A program made the position numbers and the translations under genes. A stretch of 64,000 nt of DNA from Roseibacillus persicicus (GTDB lineage: Bacteria; Verrucomicrobiota; Verrucomicrobiia; Verrucomicrobiales; Akkermansiaceae), in the NCBI RefSeq assembly GCF_014651675.1, contig NZ_BMXI01000019.1:38903-102902 (forward strand), given 5' to 3'. The notes beneath the pieces were generated by a model. It did no database searches. It worked only from the letters and a program-made list of their open reading frames with translations, and was not told the DNA's origin. Positions 1 to 7,856 of the stretch are shown in pieces; position 1 is the first letter of the stretch; the number at the start of each line of letters is the position of its first letter.

Positions 1-82
1 CCACGGCACGGTGGCGGGTCTTCCGGATGGCAGCGGGGAACTCTTTGACGAGGTCTTTGATTTCGACAGCGGGTTGGCTCAC
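1..82 (-). CDS. ABC transporter ATP-binding protein, N-terminal fragment (cut by window edge)
   Basis: Reading leftward from a GTG at 82, 27 codons run off the window without a stop. They give MSQPAVEIKDLVKEF and then a basic stretch ending RHRAV. A short acidic start followed by 'EIKDLVKEF...RAV' is how ABC ATPases begin before Walker A (compare '...I.dL.K.f....AVdgvsf'). Walker A itself lies outside the window, so the family call is an inference from the N-terminus alone. A GAAGGG lies somewhat too far upstream of the GTG to be a good ribosome site, so another start is possible. Confidence 0.42.
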   Translation of the reverse strand, partial: MSQPAVEIKDLVKEFPAAIRKTRHRAV

Positions 83-204
83 AAGGGCAGTGTAATCCCT
101 TCGGACAAGTTGTGAAAAGACCGAGACGAGATTTCTTTTCCAAAATAAGGGAAAGAGGGAATTGCGATTGTCGAACTCTGTGGGAAAGGCATAGTGGAGA
201 CGCT

Positions 205-969
205 ATGATTAAGAAAGCAATGGCCCTCCTGGGGGCAATGGTAGCGCTGGTGGGACTCAGCGGATGTTTGGAGATGGAATCGACCATTTCGGTGAAAAAG
301 GACGGTTCCGGCACTCTGACGGAGAAGGCTACCTTCGGCGCCCAAATGGCTGCCATGATGAAGATGGGGGCTGGTCAAGAGGGTGGTGAAGACCCCTTTG
401 CTGATTTCAGTGAAGAGAAGCTGAAGGAAAAGGCTGCCCAATATGGTGAGGGCGTCGAGTTCGTGAGCGTCTCCAAAGAAGATAAGGATGGCGGAATCGT
501 GATCACCTCCATCTACAAGTTCAGCGACATCAATAAGGTGACCTACAACCCCAACGGAATGATGGATGATGAGGAAGTGGTGCCTGATGAGGAACTCAAG
601 ATGTTTTCCTTCAAGGATGGCGAACTGACCGTCACCTTCCCGAATCCCGCCGAAGAAGACTTTTCATTTGGAGATGACGAGATGGGGGAAGAGGAAATGA
701 TGATGGCTGCTCCGATGATGGCTGGCCTTAAGATCACTTCAAAATTGGAGTTCGAAGGCGGAATCGAAACCACCAATGCGACTTACCGCGATGGGAATAC
801 CGTCACTCTGATGTCCATGAACTTCGACGAGTTGATGAAGAACGAAGGCGGCTTGAAGGTGATGTCGAATCTCAAGAAAGGTAGCCGGGAAGACTTTGCG
901 AAAGCAGTCAAAGAGATCAAAGGCTTCGAGATGGAGTCTCAGGAAAAGGTGAAGGTAAAGCTCAAGTAA
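205..969 (+). CDS. Predicted lipoprotein of unknown function
   Basis: 254 residues. The open frame extends further upstream, but the ATG at 205 is preceded by GGAG with 5 nt spacing and begins a lipoprotein signal: MIKKAM, a hydrophobic core, then the lipobox LSGC with Cys at about residue 20. The mature part is acidic and Met-rich, with a repeated 'M/E/D' stretch around residues 150-180 (EEEMMM, then AAPMM), and ends in a lysine-rich tail. The opening 'STISVKKDGSGTL' resembles lipoproteins with LppM-like beta folds, but I cannot assign a function. It is followed at once by a strong terminator, so it is probably monocistronic, and it diverges from the ABC ATPase fragment. Confidence 0.8.
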   Translation: MIKKAMALLGAMVALVGLSGCLEMESTISVKKDGSGTLTEKATFGAQMAAMMKMGAGQEGGEDPFADFSEEKLKEKAAQYGEGVEFVSVSKEDKDGGIVITSIYKFSDINKVTYNPNGMMDDEEVVPDEELKMFSFKDGELTVTFPNPAEEDFSFGDDEMGEEEMMMAAPMMAGLKITSKLEFEGGIETTNATYRDGNTVTLMSMNFDELMKNEGGLKVMSNLKKGSREDFAKAVKEIKGFEMESQEKVKVKLK

Positions 970-997
970 GCTCCACGAATTGAACAATTTGGAAAGG

Positions 998-1025
998 ACG
1001 GCCTCCGGAAGGGGGCCGTTTTTTT
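998..1025 (+). terminator. Rho-independent terminator of the lipoprotein gene
   Basis: A stem of ACGGCCTCC with GGGGGCCGT (one G-U pair) closes a 4-nt loop and is followed by a run of seven T. It begins 28 bp after the lipoprotein stop. Its 3' edge touches the stop of the convergent recombinase gene. Confidence 0.85.
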
Positions 1026-1932
1026 ATGCCCGGGGATGGTGATTCTGATGGGTTTGCATCAGGTGTTTCTGGTCTAGATGGGTGTAGATCTGGGTGGTCG
1101 AGATATCGGCGTGACCCAGTAGCTCTTGAATCACCCGCAGGTCGGCTCCGCCCTCGAGAAGGTGGGTTGCGAAAGAGTGCCGGAGCAGGTGGGGATAGAT
1201 GTTGTGGGGGAGGCCGGCTTGTTGGGCACGTTTTTTCACAATCTGGCGCACGCGGTCGGGGGACAGGGCTCCGCCGCGGACGGAGAGAAAGATGTGTGAG
1301 GACGCTTTCCCGGATTTGACGAGGGCCGGGCGCTCGGAGGTCAAATAGCGGGAGATCGCCTGTAGCGCCCGATCGCCGACTGGAACCAGGCGAGTCTTGT
1401 TGCCTTTACCCGTTACCCGCAGGATGGCGTCGTCTTCGTCCAGATGTTCCAGTCGGGCATTGCAGAGCTCCGACAGGCGCAGCCCTGAAGAGTAGAAGAG
1501 TTCCAGCATGGCCAAGTCTCTTTTCCCCAGACTTTTGGCGGGGTCGATGGAGCTCAGGAGGCCGCTCAGGTGATGGGCGGAAAGAGTCTCGGGAAGTTTG
1601 GCTGGTTCCTTGGGGGCCAGTAGCGCTTCCGCTGGGTCGCGGGGTTGGGCGTGTCGGGACACCAGAAAGCGAAAGAAGACCTTAAGGTGAACAACCAGAA
1701 TCCGTTGGGAAGATGCCGAGAGGCCTTCCTTCCGGCGAAATGTGAGAAAAGCGGTGAGGTCTTCGGTGGTGAGCTGGGAAGGTTCGGAAAAACCTTTCCC
1801 TTCCATCCAGCGGGAAAGCGAGGCGAGGGATTGCTGGACGGAGAGTTGATAGGCGGGGGAGAGACCTCTTTCCGTCGCTAGAAAGAGAATGAAGCTATCG
1901 ATGAAATAGGTCAAAATTCGATGAGCCTCCAC
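1024..1932 (-). CDS. xerD: Tyrosine recombinase XerC/XerD family
   Basis: 302 residues, the usual length for Xer recombinases, which resolve chromosome dimers at dif. An N-terminal SAM-like core-binding domain (about 8-95) precedes the catalytic domain (about 112-295). The full catalytic set is visible: R152 in SGLRLSEL, K176 in TGKGNKTR, H248 and R251 in HLLRHSFATH, H274 in LLGHADISTT, and nucleophile Y283 in QIYTH. Nothing around it (no cassettes, no phage genes) suggests a mobile-element integrase, so I prefer the housekeeping role. XerC cannot be excluded from sequence alone. Confidence 0.9.
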   Translation of the reverse strand: MEAHRILTYFIDSFILFLATERGLSPAYQLSVQQSLASLSRWMEGKGFSEPSQLTTEDLTAFLTFRRKEGLSASSQRILVVHLKVFFRFLVSRHAQPRDPAEALLAPKEPAKLPETLSAHHLSGLLSSIDPAKSLGKRDLAMLELFYSSGLRLSELCNARLEHLDEDDAILRVTGKGNKTRLVPVGDRALQAISRYLTSERPALVKSGKASSHIFLSVRGGALSPDRVRQIVKKRAQQAGLPHNIYPHLLRHSFATHLLEGGADLRVIQELLGHADISTTQIYTHLDQKHLMQTHQNHHPRA

Positions 1933-2089
1933 TTTAGCGACTTTGTTACTTTAGAGAAGCCAAGTTTTATTTTAGCTAAAATGAAAAAAATTCATGTGGC
2001 CAAGTGGCTGAGTTTGTGCGTCTTTGTGTCTGGCAAGGGCAAGCATCGCCACGGTGGTGTTTGCCTCAATCCTATCCCCTAATAACAAA

Positions 2090-2710
2090 ATGAAAAAATA
2101 CGCAACACTCCTCGTCGCAGGAACTTTCGCGACCGCTACTTCGGCTTTTGCTGGTGGCGTGGTAGATGACGGTGTCGGTCTCCAGCAGGCTGGCGGAAAC
2201 TCCGGTTTCATGAACGTATCCGATGACTCCCTCCCCATGCTTGCAGCGGGAACTCAGGAGCTCGGTATCGGTGGTAGCGTCGACCTCAACGATGGTGTGG
2301 AATGGGACCTCAACTTCACTTACGGTTGGTTCATCAAGGACAACTGGGAAGTTGGCTTCTCCGTCGACTGGGCTGGTGAGGACGGCGACATCCTTCGCGA
2401 CAGCCGCTTCGGTATCTTCACTGAGTACAACTTTTCCACTGGTTCCAAGTGGGTTCCTTACGTCGGTCTTGGCGCTTCCTATGCCTCTTCCGGTGACCGC
2501 TTCGACCCAACCGACCCTGCTGGTACAATCGGCGGAGTTGAAGGCGTAGCTTTCTCCGGCGAGCTCGGCATCAAGTACTTCATCCGTTCTCACATGGCTG
2601 TTTACGGTGGCGTGAACTTCTCTTGGTCTCCTGACGACGTCTTCGGCGTGGCTGACGAGATTGGTGACAACCTCACCAACATCGAGATCGGAATGCGCTT
2701 CTACTTCTAA
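2090..2710 (+). CDS. Outer-membrane beta-barrel protein, OmpW/OprF-like
   Basis: 206 residues from an ATG at 2090. Codons upstream in frame lack a signal peptide, while the ATG starts MKKYATLLVAGTFATATSAFA, a clean Sec signal. The mature protein shows alternating hydrophobic/polar strands rich in aromatic residues and Gly (for example FTYGWFIKDNWEVGFSVDW and IEIGMRFYF). It ends in Phe, the usual BAM recognition residue of outer-membrane barrels. It is most like small eight-stranded porin-type or OmpW barrels; no substrate can be told. There is no clear Shine-Dalgarno. A strong terminator follows. Confidence 0.8.
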   Translation: MKKYATLLVAGTFATATSAFAGGVVDDGVGLQQAGGNSGFMNVSDDSLPMLAAGTQELGIGGSVDLNDGVEWDLNFTYGWFIKDNWEVGFSVDWAGEDGDILRDSRFGIFTEYNFSTGSKWVPYVGLGASYASSGDRFDPTDPAGTIGGVEGVAFSGELGIKYFIRSHMAVYGGVNFSWSPDDVFGVADEIGDNLTNIEIGMRFYF

Positions 2711-2736
2711 AGTCGATTAGCTGACTGAATTTTACC

Positions 2737-2770
2737 GAGGGCAGGGGAGCAATCCTCTGCTCTCTTTTTT
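2737..2770 (+). terminator. Rho-independent terminator after the outer-membrane protein gene
   Basis: An 11-bp stem, GAGGGCAGGGG with CCTCTGCTCTC (two G-U pairs), closes a 6-nt loop AGCAAT and is followed by TTTTTT. Confidence 0.88.
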
Positions 2771-2827
2771 GTCGTCGTTCCGAGATTGAGTTTTTTTCCA
2801 AAAGCGCTAAACCCTCGCTCCCGCCCT

Positions 2828-4273
2828 ATGCCGAAAGTATTCATCAAGACCTACGGATGCCAAATGAACGAACGCGACTCCGAGCAAGTGGCTCGCGAGT
2901 TCGTGGACGGAGGCTATACTTTGACCCAGGATGAAACCGATGCGGACGCCATTCTCGTCAACACCTGTTCCGTGCGTGATCAGGCCGAGCAGAAGGCGCT
3001 CGGGAAGATGGGGATGATGGGCAAGCACCGCGAGGAACGCTCCCACGTGGTCTATGGCTTCATGGGCTGCATGGCGCAGAGCCGTGGCGCAGAGCTTTTC
3101 GAACGCATTCCGCACCTCGACGTCGTCGTTGGCACCCAGAAATATCACCGGGTCTTTCATCACGTGGATGGCATTTTGCGCAGCCGCATGGTCGGTCGCA
3201 TGGACGAAGTGGGGGGAGAAATGGTCACTACTCGCGTGGAGGATGAGGTCGCGATTCGCCCCATCGGCGGCAACAACAAGCCCAAGCCGGTTTCCGCCGG
3301 TCTCGTCGATATCGAGGAAGAGGCGGGGAGCCAGAACACCATCCGTGACCACATTCCCTCGGCTAAAAAAGGCGCCAGCTCTTTTGTGAGTATCATGCAA
3401 GGCTGTAATATGCGCTGCAGCTTCTGCATCGTTCCCGATACCCGTGGCAAAGAGCGCGGACGGCCCATTAGGCAGATTGTGGACGAGATCAAGGTCTTGC
3501 GCGATCAGGGGGTCAAGGAGATCACCTTGCTCGGGCAGATTGTGAATCTTTATGGCCGCACCGAGTTTCCGAAGGTGGACGGCAAGTCGCCCTTCGTTCA
3601 GCTCCTCGAAGCGGTGCACGAGGTGGACGGCATCGAGCGCATTCGTTTCACCAGTCCGCACCCCATCGGCTACCGCGATGACCTCGTGGCGGCCTTTACC
3701 TACTTGCCCAAGCTCTGTTCGCACATTCACTTCCCGATGCAAAGTGGTAGTGACCGCATCCTGAAGGCCATGCGCCGGCCTTATAAGAACGAGAAGTTCA
3801 TCGAGATTTGCGAGAAGATGAAAGGGGCTCGCTCCGACATGGCGATCACCACCGACATCATCGTGGGCTTCCCGACCGAGACGGAGGAGGACTTTCAGGC
3901 GACGGTGGATTGCGTCAAGCAGATCGGCTTCGATAACAGCTTCATTTTCCGCTACTCCAAGCGCAAGGACACTCCTGCAGCAGAGATGGAGGGCCAGCTC
4001 TCGGAGAAGGTGAAGGAAGAGCGCAATCAGGAATTGCTCCGCATTCAAGGTGAGCTCACCAAAGCCAAGAACGCCGCCCTCATCGGCACCCGTCAGCAGG
4101 TTCTGTGCGAAGGTCCCAGCAAGACCAACAAGCAACGTCTCAGTGGCCGCACGGTGCACAACAAGATCGTGATTTTCGACGGCGACGCCGAGCGCATGGA
4201 AGGCCAGATCTTCGACGTTCACGTCGAGGACTCGACCGGCTACACGCTCTATGGACGGCCCGACTTGGGCTGA
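2828..4273 (+). CDS. miaB: tRNA-2-methylthio-N6-dimethylallyladenosine synthase MiaB
   Basis: 481 residues from the ATG at 2828; MPKVFIKTYGCQMN is the family N-terminus, and upstream in-frame codons read as non-native. It is a radical-SAM methylthiotransferase that converts i6A37 to ms2i6A37 in tRNAs reading UNN codons. The N-terminal UPF0004 domain has the three auxiliary-cluster cysteines C11, C47 and C81. The radical SAM cluster is C193, C197, C200 in GCNMRCSFC. A C-terminal TRAM domain (about 415-480) binds RNA. Residues about 120-185 form a charged insert between the UPF0004 and SAM domains, making it somewhat longer than the E. coli protein. A long open frame on the opposite strand is a shadow. 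Confidence 0.96.
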   Translation: MPKVFIKTYGCQMNERDSEQVAREFVDGGYTLTQDETDADAILVNTCSVRDQAEQKALGKMGMMGKHREERSHVVYGFMGCMAQSRGAELFERIPHLDVVVGTQKYHRVFHHVDGILRSRMVGRMDEVGGEMVTTRVEDEVAIRPIGGNNKPKPVSAGLVDIEEEAGSQNTIRDHIPSAKKGASSFVSIMQGCNMRCSFCIVPDTRGKERGRPIRQIVDEIKVLRDQGVKEITLLGQIVNLYGRTEFPKVDGKSPFVQLLEAVHEVDGIERIRFTSPHPIGYRDDLVAAFTYLPKLCSHIHFPMQSGSDRILKAMRRPYKNEKFIEICEKMKGARSDMAITTDIIVGFPTETEEDFQATVDCVKQIGFDNSFIFRYSKRKDTPAAEMEGQLSEKVKEERNQELLRIQGELTKAKNAALIGTRQQVLCEGPSKTNKQRLSGRTVHNKIVIFDGDAERMEGQIFDVHVEDSTGYTLYGRPDLG

Positions 4274-4352
4274 GTTCAACCGAGTGGATTACTCTTTATT
4301 GGGGCGTGACCAACGTCTCGACAAACTTACTTTGAGAAGCTAGCTTCAGGCT

Positions 4353-4547
4353 ATGACACTCGAACCAAGCTACGTGACGAACGAGGCGGGAGAAAGGACC
4401 GCTGTTCTTCTTTCCATCGAAAATTATCGTTCACTATTGGAAGATTTGAGTGACTTGGCGGCAATCGCAGATCGTCGGGAAGAACCCACTGTGTCTCACG
4501 AACAAATCGTTGCTGAGCTGCGAGCCGATGGCCTCTTACCAAATTAA
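4353..4547 (+). CDS. Antitoxin of a type II toxin-antitoxin pair, RelB/Phd-YefM-like
   Basis: 64 residues. The middle (AVLLSIENYRSLLEDL) matches the core of YefM/Phd-type antitoxins, where 'vLis.edy..L.e' follows the N-terminal strand. The acidic C-terminus would wrap the toxin. Its 3' end overlaps the toxin gene by 20 bp, the usual antitoxin-first arrangement. The local base composition is more AT-rich than flanking miaB and the alkD-like gene, consistent with later insertion of this small module between them. Confidence 0.78.
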   Translation: MTLEPSYVTNEAGERTAVLLSIENYRSLLEDLSDLAAIADRREEPTVSHEQIVAELRADGLLPN

Positions 4548-4794
4548 GTGGCGTCAATCGACTCGGCGTGATCTCAGGAAGATTTCTAAAGAAGCTCTCC
4601 CTAGAATTGTTGCCGCGATCGAGTCTCTTGGTGAAGAGCCGAGGCCTAATGGCAGCATGAAATTAGCAGGGAGTGATCTTGCCTACCGTATAAGGGTCGG
4701 CGATTATCGCATCATTTACGAGATTTTTGAGGAGACGGTTCTGATTGAAATTGTTCGAGTAGGTCATCGCAAAGATGTGTATCGTAGGCGATAG
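4528..4794 (+). CDS. RelE/ParE-family toxin
   Basis: 88 residues from the ATG at 4528, which lies inside the end of the antitoxin gene. The sequence follows the RelE fold pattern: IKWRQSTRRDLRKISKEAL, then PRPNGSMKLAGSDLAYRIRVGDYRIIYEI, then VGHRKDVYRR. These contain the basic, aromatic and Arg residues of ribosome-dependent mRNA interferases of the RelE group (K/R near the start, the 'YRIR.GDYRIIYEI' strand pair, and the final 'hRkdvYr'). It would cleave mRNA in the ribosomal A site when free of antitoxin. ParE-like gyrase activity cannot be excluded. The alkD-like gene follows after 26 bp. Confidence 0.87.
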   Translation: MASYQIKWRQSTRRDLRKISKEALPRIVAAIESLGEEPRPNGSMKLAGSDLAYRIRVGDYRIIYEIFEETVLIEIVRVGHRKDVYRRR

Positions 4795-4820
4795 GTCGCT
4801 AGTTGATTCCTCAGTTCGCC

Positions 4821-5531
4821 ATGAATGCCGTCGCCGAAGTCCTAGCCGCGCTCGAGAGTAAAGGGTCCGAGCAGACTCGCAAAATCTACCGACGGCATGG
4901 GGCGACGGGTGAGTTCTTTGGCGTGAAAATCGCAGACCTCAAGGTGATCGCCAAACAGATCAAGGGTGAGCAGGAGCTAGCGCTCGCTCTCTACGAGACC
5001 GGCAATGTCGATGCGATCTATCTCGCCGGAATCGTGGCCGACGGGCGGCAAATGACGAAAAAGCAGCTCAACGATTGGGCCAAGAACGCCTCGTGGAGCA
5101 TGATTGCGGAATACTCGGTGCCGGGGGTGACGGTGGAGAGTCCTTTCGCCCGCGAGCTGGCGATGAAGTGGATTTCGGCAAAGAACGAGAGCGTCGCTTT
5201 CACTGGATGGACGACCTATTCGGGAGTGGTCGCGACCACTGCGGATGACGAGTTGGATTTGGGTGAGATCGAAGGACTTCTCCAGAAAACCGAATCAGAG
5301 ATTTCCGAGGCACCGGACCGAATTCGCTACACCATGAATGGCTTTGTGATTTCGGTGGGCGGCTATGTGAAGCCTCTTTCCAAGCAGGCCAAGGCCACTG
5401 CCAAAAAGCTGGGAAAAGTCGAGGTCGATATGGGCGAGACCTCTTGCAAAGTGCCCCTCGCGCTGGAATACATCGAGAAGATGGAGAGGTCGGGCCGGGC
5501 TTTCAAGAAGCGCAAGACCATCAAGTGCTAG
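4821..5531 (+). CDS. AlkD-like DNA alkylation repair protein
   Basis: 236 residues from ATG 4821 (an in-frame TTG at 4803 is the alternative). The protein is an alpha-helical HEAT-like repeat protein of the DNA alkylation repair family (PF08713 type). It has the N-terminal 'YRRHGATGEFFGVKIADLK' segment, the tryptophans of the DNA-facing groove (NDWAKNASWSM, TGWTTYSG), and a basic C-terminus (KKRKTIKC). AlkD glycosylases excise N3- and N7-alkylated purines without base flipping. Several members of the wider family lack shown activity, so the exact role is inferred. Confidence 0.85.
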   Translation: MNAVAEVLAALESKGSEQTRKIYRRHGATGEFFGVKIADLKVIAKQIKGEQELALALYETGNVDAIYLAGIVADGRQMTKKQLNDWAKNASWSMIAEYSVPGVTVESPFARELAMKWISAKNESVAFTGWTTYSGVVATTADDELDLGEIEGLLQKTESEISEAPDRIRYTMNGFVISVGGYVKPLSKQAKATAKKLGKVEVDMGETSCKVPLALEYIEKMERSGRAFKKRKTIKC

Positions 5532-5547
5532 TGCCGTGTGGCACTAG
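5528..5547. terminator. Perfect hairpin between convergent genes, possible terminator
   Basis: CTAGTGCC and GGCACTAG form an 8-bp perfect inverted repeat around GTGT. It overlaps the stop codon of the alkD-like gene and the stop of the convergent glycosyltransferase gene. There is no T run on either strand, so intrinsic termination would be weak. Confidence 0.4.
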
Positions 5548-7061
5548 CGCCGCGAGCTCTCGACGGGCGAGGGCCAGGACTTGAGAGGTGAGGTGCGGTA
5601 GACCTTGAACCGCGGGTAGTCCCGCGAAGGATGAAGCCCGTATTCGGCCAAGAACTCGAACTCGTCGAAGGACTCGCGCATGCGGTCGGTGATCTCGGCG
5701 ACGTCTCTCTCGCGGCGTTGTTCGATGATGAGAAGGGTGGGGGTACCAACCTCGGGGCCGGGCCAGAAGTCATATTGGTGGGCAATGGTGTCGCCCTCGT
5801 TCCAGACATGGACCTCGGGCTTGCCGGGCATATTGAAGGCGAACTCGGAGGCTCCATCGCGGTGGCCCAGCACGATAATCGCGTGGTCGCCATCGGGATT
5901 GTGACTGGCAATATTGGCGGAGAGCTCGGGGTATCCCCAATAGGTTCTGCGCTGGGCCTTCAGCGGGGTGACCTTGAAGAGAAACTCCGCAGCAGGGAAC
6001 CCGACCACGACCATCGCGGTAAGACCCACCGCGATTCGCATCGAAACGCGCCAAGCTTTGGTGAGGTCTTCTCCTTTGAAGGCGAAGAAGATACCAGCCA
6101 GAGCCAGGGTGCCCCCATGGTAGGCGGCCGGCCAGTTGGGGTTGACGTCCTGCCGGAGGGTCATCGCGAACATCACCGCAAAGGGGAGCGCACCATAGAG
6201 AATGAAAAACAGGGTCTTCGGGTCGACCTTTCGCTTTTCTCTCATCCACAGCTTCAAAGACCGCGGAATTGCCGCCACCGCCAAGGGAGTGAGTAAGATA
6301 GCCGAGAGCGAAAGAAGAGCGCCGAACCGCTCAAGAATATCGAGGATGGAGAATTCTTCGGAGTCGAAGTGATGAGCAGTGTGTTCGACCGTAATCCAAT
6401 CGTTCTGGGCATTCCAATAAAGGGGTGGAATGAGACTGACTAACGAGGCAATAGGGACCAAGTAGAGGAGGGGGTTTTTGAAAAGAGTAGGGCGAATGAG
6501 TGCCACCGCCATCAGGAGGAGTGGGATCTGAATCAGCATCATCTGCTTGGCCAGATGGCCGAGCGCGAGAGCGAGGAAGAGGAGGAAGAAGTTGAGGAAA
6601 TTGGGGGGATTTTCATTCTTGGGAAAAAGGATGCGCGCGGAGGCAAAGAGGGCGAGGTTCCAGTAGAGCAGCAACTGCGCATCGGCGGTTAGAATGGAAG
6701 AGACCATTTGCTGGCCGGGGCACAGCAGGTAAATCAGCCCGACCCAGTAGGCGAAGCGCTCGCTGAAGACATGCCGGAGGGTGAGAAAAAAGAAAAGGGC
6801 GCTCCCTCCCGCCAGCAGAGTCGAAGTGGCTTTAATTGCAAAGAGAGAATCATTGCTCACAAAGCCCACCAAGGCATGGAGCCAGGCTGAACCCGGAGGC
6901 TTCGAATAGTAGCCCCAAGCCAAGTGGCGGCCCCAATCCCAATTGTAAGCCTCGTCGCCCATGATGCCGACCGGATTGAGAAGAAGATGCCAGAGCAGGC
7001 GAAACACAGTGACCCCGAAAAGGAAAAAGAGGAACTGGCGGGTGGGCGAAAGTTGTTTCAT
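5544..7061 (-). CDS. GT39-type membrane glycosyltransferase (ArnT/PMT family)
   Basis: 505 residues. The start ATG at 7061 overlaps the stop of the upstream gene as ATGA, which supports it over the in-frame TTG at 7079. The N-terminal half has many hydrophobic segments, and the first periplasmic loop carries the family signature GDEAYNWDW. The acidic D-E pair there is the catalytic base region of lipid-phosphate-sugar-dependent glycosyltransferases. A following 'YYSKPPGSAWLHAL' is also typical. A soluble C-terminal domain (about 395-505) follows the last membrane helix. The likely role is transfer of a sugar from a polyprenyl-phosphate donor to an envelope glycan or protein; the acceptor is unknown. 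Confidence 0.85.
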   Translation of the reverse strand: MKQLSPTRQFLFFLFGVTVFRLLWHLLLNPVGIMGDEAYNWDWGRHLAWGYYSKPPGSAWLHALVGFVSNDSLFAIKATSTLLAGGSALFFFLTLRHVFSERFAYWVGLIYLLCPGQQMVSSILTADAQLLLYWNLALFASARILFPKNENPPNFLNFFLLFLALALGHLAKQMMLIQIPLLLMAVALIRPTLFKNPLLYLVPIASLVSLIPPLYWNAQNDWITVEHTAHHFDSEEFSILDILERFGALLSLSAILLTPLAVAAIPRSLKLWMREKRKVDPKTLFFILYGALPFAVMFAMTLRQDVNPNWPAAYHGGTLALAGIFFAFKGEDLTKAWRVSMRIAVGLTAMVVVGFPAAEFLFKVTPLKAQRRTYWGYPELSANIASHNPDGDHAIIVLGHRDGASEFAFNMPGKPEVHVWNEGDTIAHQYDFWPGPEVGTPTLLIIEQRRERDVAEITDRMRESFDEFEFLAEYGLHPSRDYPRFKVYRTSPLKSWPSPVESSRR

Positions 7062-7741
7062 GAAAGAGTCGAAGGCCAAGGAATGACATCCTCAAAGGCA
7101 TGTCCATCGTCCAACACGGGCTGAACGTCAATCGCAACAATGCTAGCTACTGGTGTCCGGATGAAGTTGCGGTCGTGACAGTCCCCCAACGTGATTCCAT
7201 CGGCAGCACGATACCACGCCGTCCCGCGAGTTTGCTCGAAACCGAGGGAGGTCAGGAGGCCAGAGATTTCCTCCTGGGTGGGAACGAAGCGTTCGGGATG
7301 AGGGTGAACTGCCTGTTGGGAAGTGACGATGGACGCTCCGCTAGGTCTTTCGAGAACCCCTTCAAACCGTACGTCGTCGTTGAAGATGAGATTGGAGAGT
7401 CTCAGCCGCCGGAGATATCCTCCAGGGGTGAAATAGCCCGAAGGTCCGAATCCTGCGAGATTGGGAAAAGTCGCCTTCCAAAAGCGGTCTTGCTGCGGAT
7501 GATGGAAAATTTCGTGTTCCATTCCTCCCTTGCCGAAGTTGTTTTTCGGCATTGCTGCAGAAGTTAGGAGGCAGTTGTTTTTTCGAGAGAAGTCTTTGAG
7601 GGCTTGGAACTGGCATTGGACAAAGAATTCCCATCTTTGAGCCGGATCCCGTGACTTTTCCACATCTGCCAGATCACGGCTTGCTCGACTAATTTCGCGT
7701 CCGCCTCGGATAGCGGCTTCTTCTGCTGTTGCAAGTTCCAT
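7058..7741 (-). CDS. Kinase-like domain protein of the 'polyvalent protein' kinase type
   Basis: The open frame is 227 residues. A degenerate protein-kinase pattern is visible: KGGMEHEIF (62-80 region), K89 in FWKAT as the likely ATP lysine, NLIFNDDVRFEGVL, SIVTSQ, PTQEEISGLLTSLGF, then a catalytic-loop-like GDCHDRNF with D187 and N192, and D205 in AIDVQ. This order matches the Ser/Thr/Tyr kinase-like domain described in phage and mobile-element polyvalent proteins (PF18762 type, from memory). The first about 40 codons use poor third-position GC, while the overlapping frame of 7564-7794 looks coding there. The real start may therefore be further in (for example the ATG at 7553), or the two frames may be one gene broken by an indel. 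Its stop overlaps the glycosyltransferase start. Confidence 0.6.
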   Translation of the reverse strand: MELATAEEAAIRGGREISRASRDLADVEKSRDPAQRWEFFVQCQFQALKDFSRKNNCLLTSAAMPKNNFGKGGMEHEIFHHPQQDRFWKATFPNLAGFGPSGYFTPGGYLRRLRLSNLIFNDDVRFEGVLERPSGASIVTSQQAVHPHPERFVPTQEEISGLLTSLGFEQTRGTAWYRAADGITLGDCHDRNFIRTPVASIVAIDVQPVLDDGHAFEDVIPWPSTLS

Positions 7742-7794
7742 AGCCTAATCGAATCCTCCATGGAAATCGGCTGAGGTTCATTCGGCAAGGACAT
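7564..7794 (-). CDS. Small hypothetical protein preceding the kinase-like gene
   Basis: 76 residues from ATG 7794, overlapping the upstream part of the kinase-like frame. Third-codon positions are G/C-rich through most of it, unlike the competing frame, and the composition is protein-like (LSEADAKLVEQAVIWQMWKSHG). I do not recognise a family. Two readings fit: a separate small gene whose stop lies 10 bp before an ATG of the kinase frame, or the true N-terminus of the kinase gene separated by a frameshift near 7620. No good Shine-Dalgarno precedes the ATG. Confidence 0.45.
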   Translation of the reverse strand: MSLPNEPQPISMEDSIRLWNLQQQKKPLSEADAKLVEQAVIWQMWKSHGIRLKDGNSLSNASSKPSKTSLEKTTAS

Positions 7795-7856
7795 GGAGGA
7801 AGATTACCGCGAATTCCGTCCTCTGGCAAGTCACTGCCCCGCCAGCGGTTGCGCGC

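Noticed and set aside
79..441. 120-codon minus-strand frame at the left end
   Set aside because: It overlaps the lipoprotein gene in antisense and ends inside the proposed ABC ATPase start, with a composition unlike a real protein.
1024..1932. XerD-like recombinase as the integrase of a second integron or island
   Set aside because: It lacks the IntI insert between the catalytic Lys and HxxR, has housekeeping length, and no cassettes or att-like repeats lie beside it.
1981..2082. 33-codon ORF (starts MKKIHVAKWLSLC) before the outer-membrane protein gene
   Set aside because: Too short, with no ribosome site and no known leader-peptide features. Probably untranslated leader of the next gene.
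3190..3385. Charged insert in MiaB as a foreign domain insertion
   Set aside because: The radical-SAM and TRAM parts are intact and inter-domain length varies naturally in this family, so it is probably a lineage feature.
2807..4279. 490-codon open frame on the minus strand opposite miaB
   Set aside because: It mirrors miaB codon for codon and has no start context or recognisable domain. Long antisense frames are expected opposite high-GC3 genes.
7362..7634. Third minus-strand frame over the kinase region as an additional gene
   Set aside because: Codon use is poor and it stops and starts inside better supported frames.
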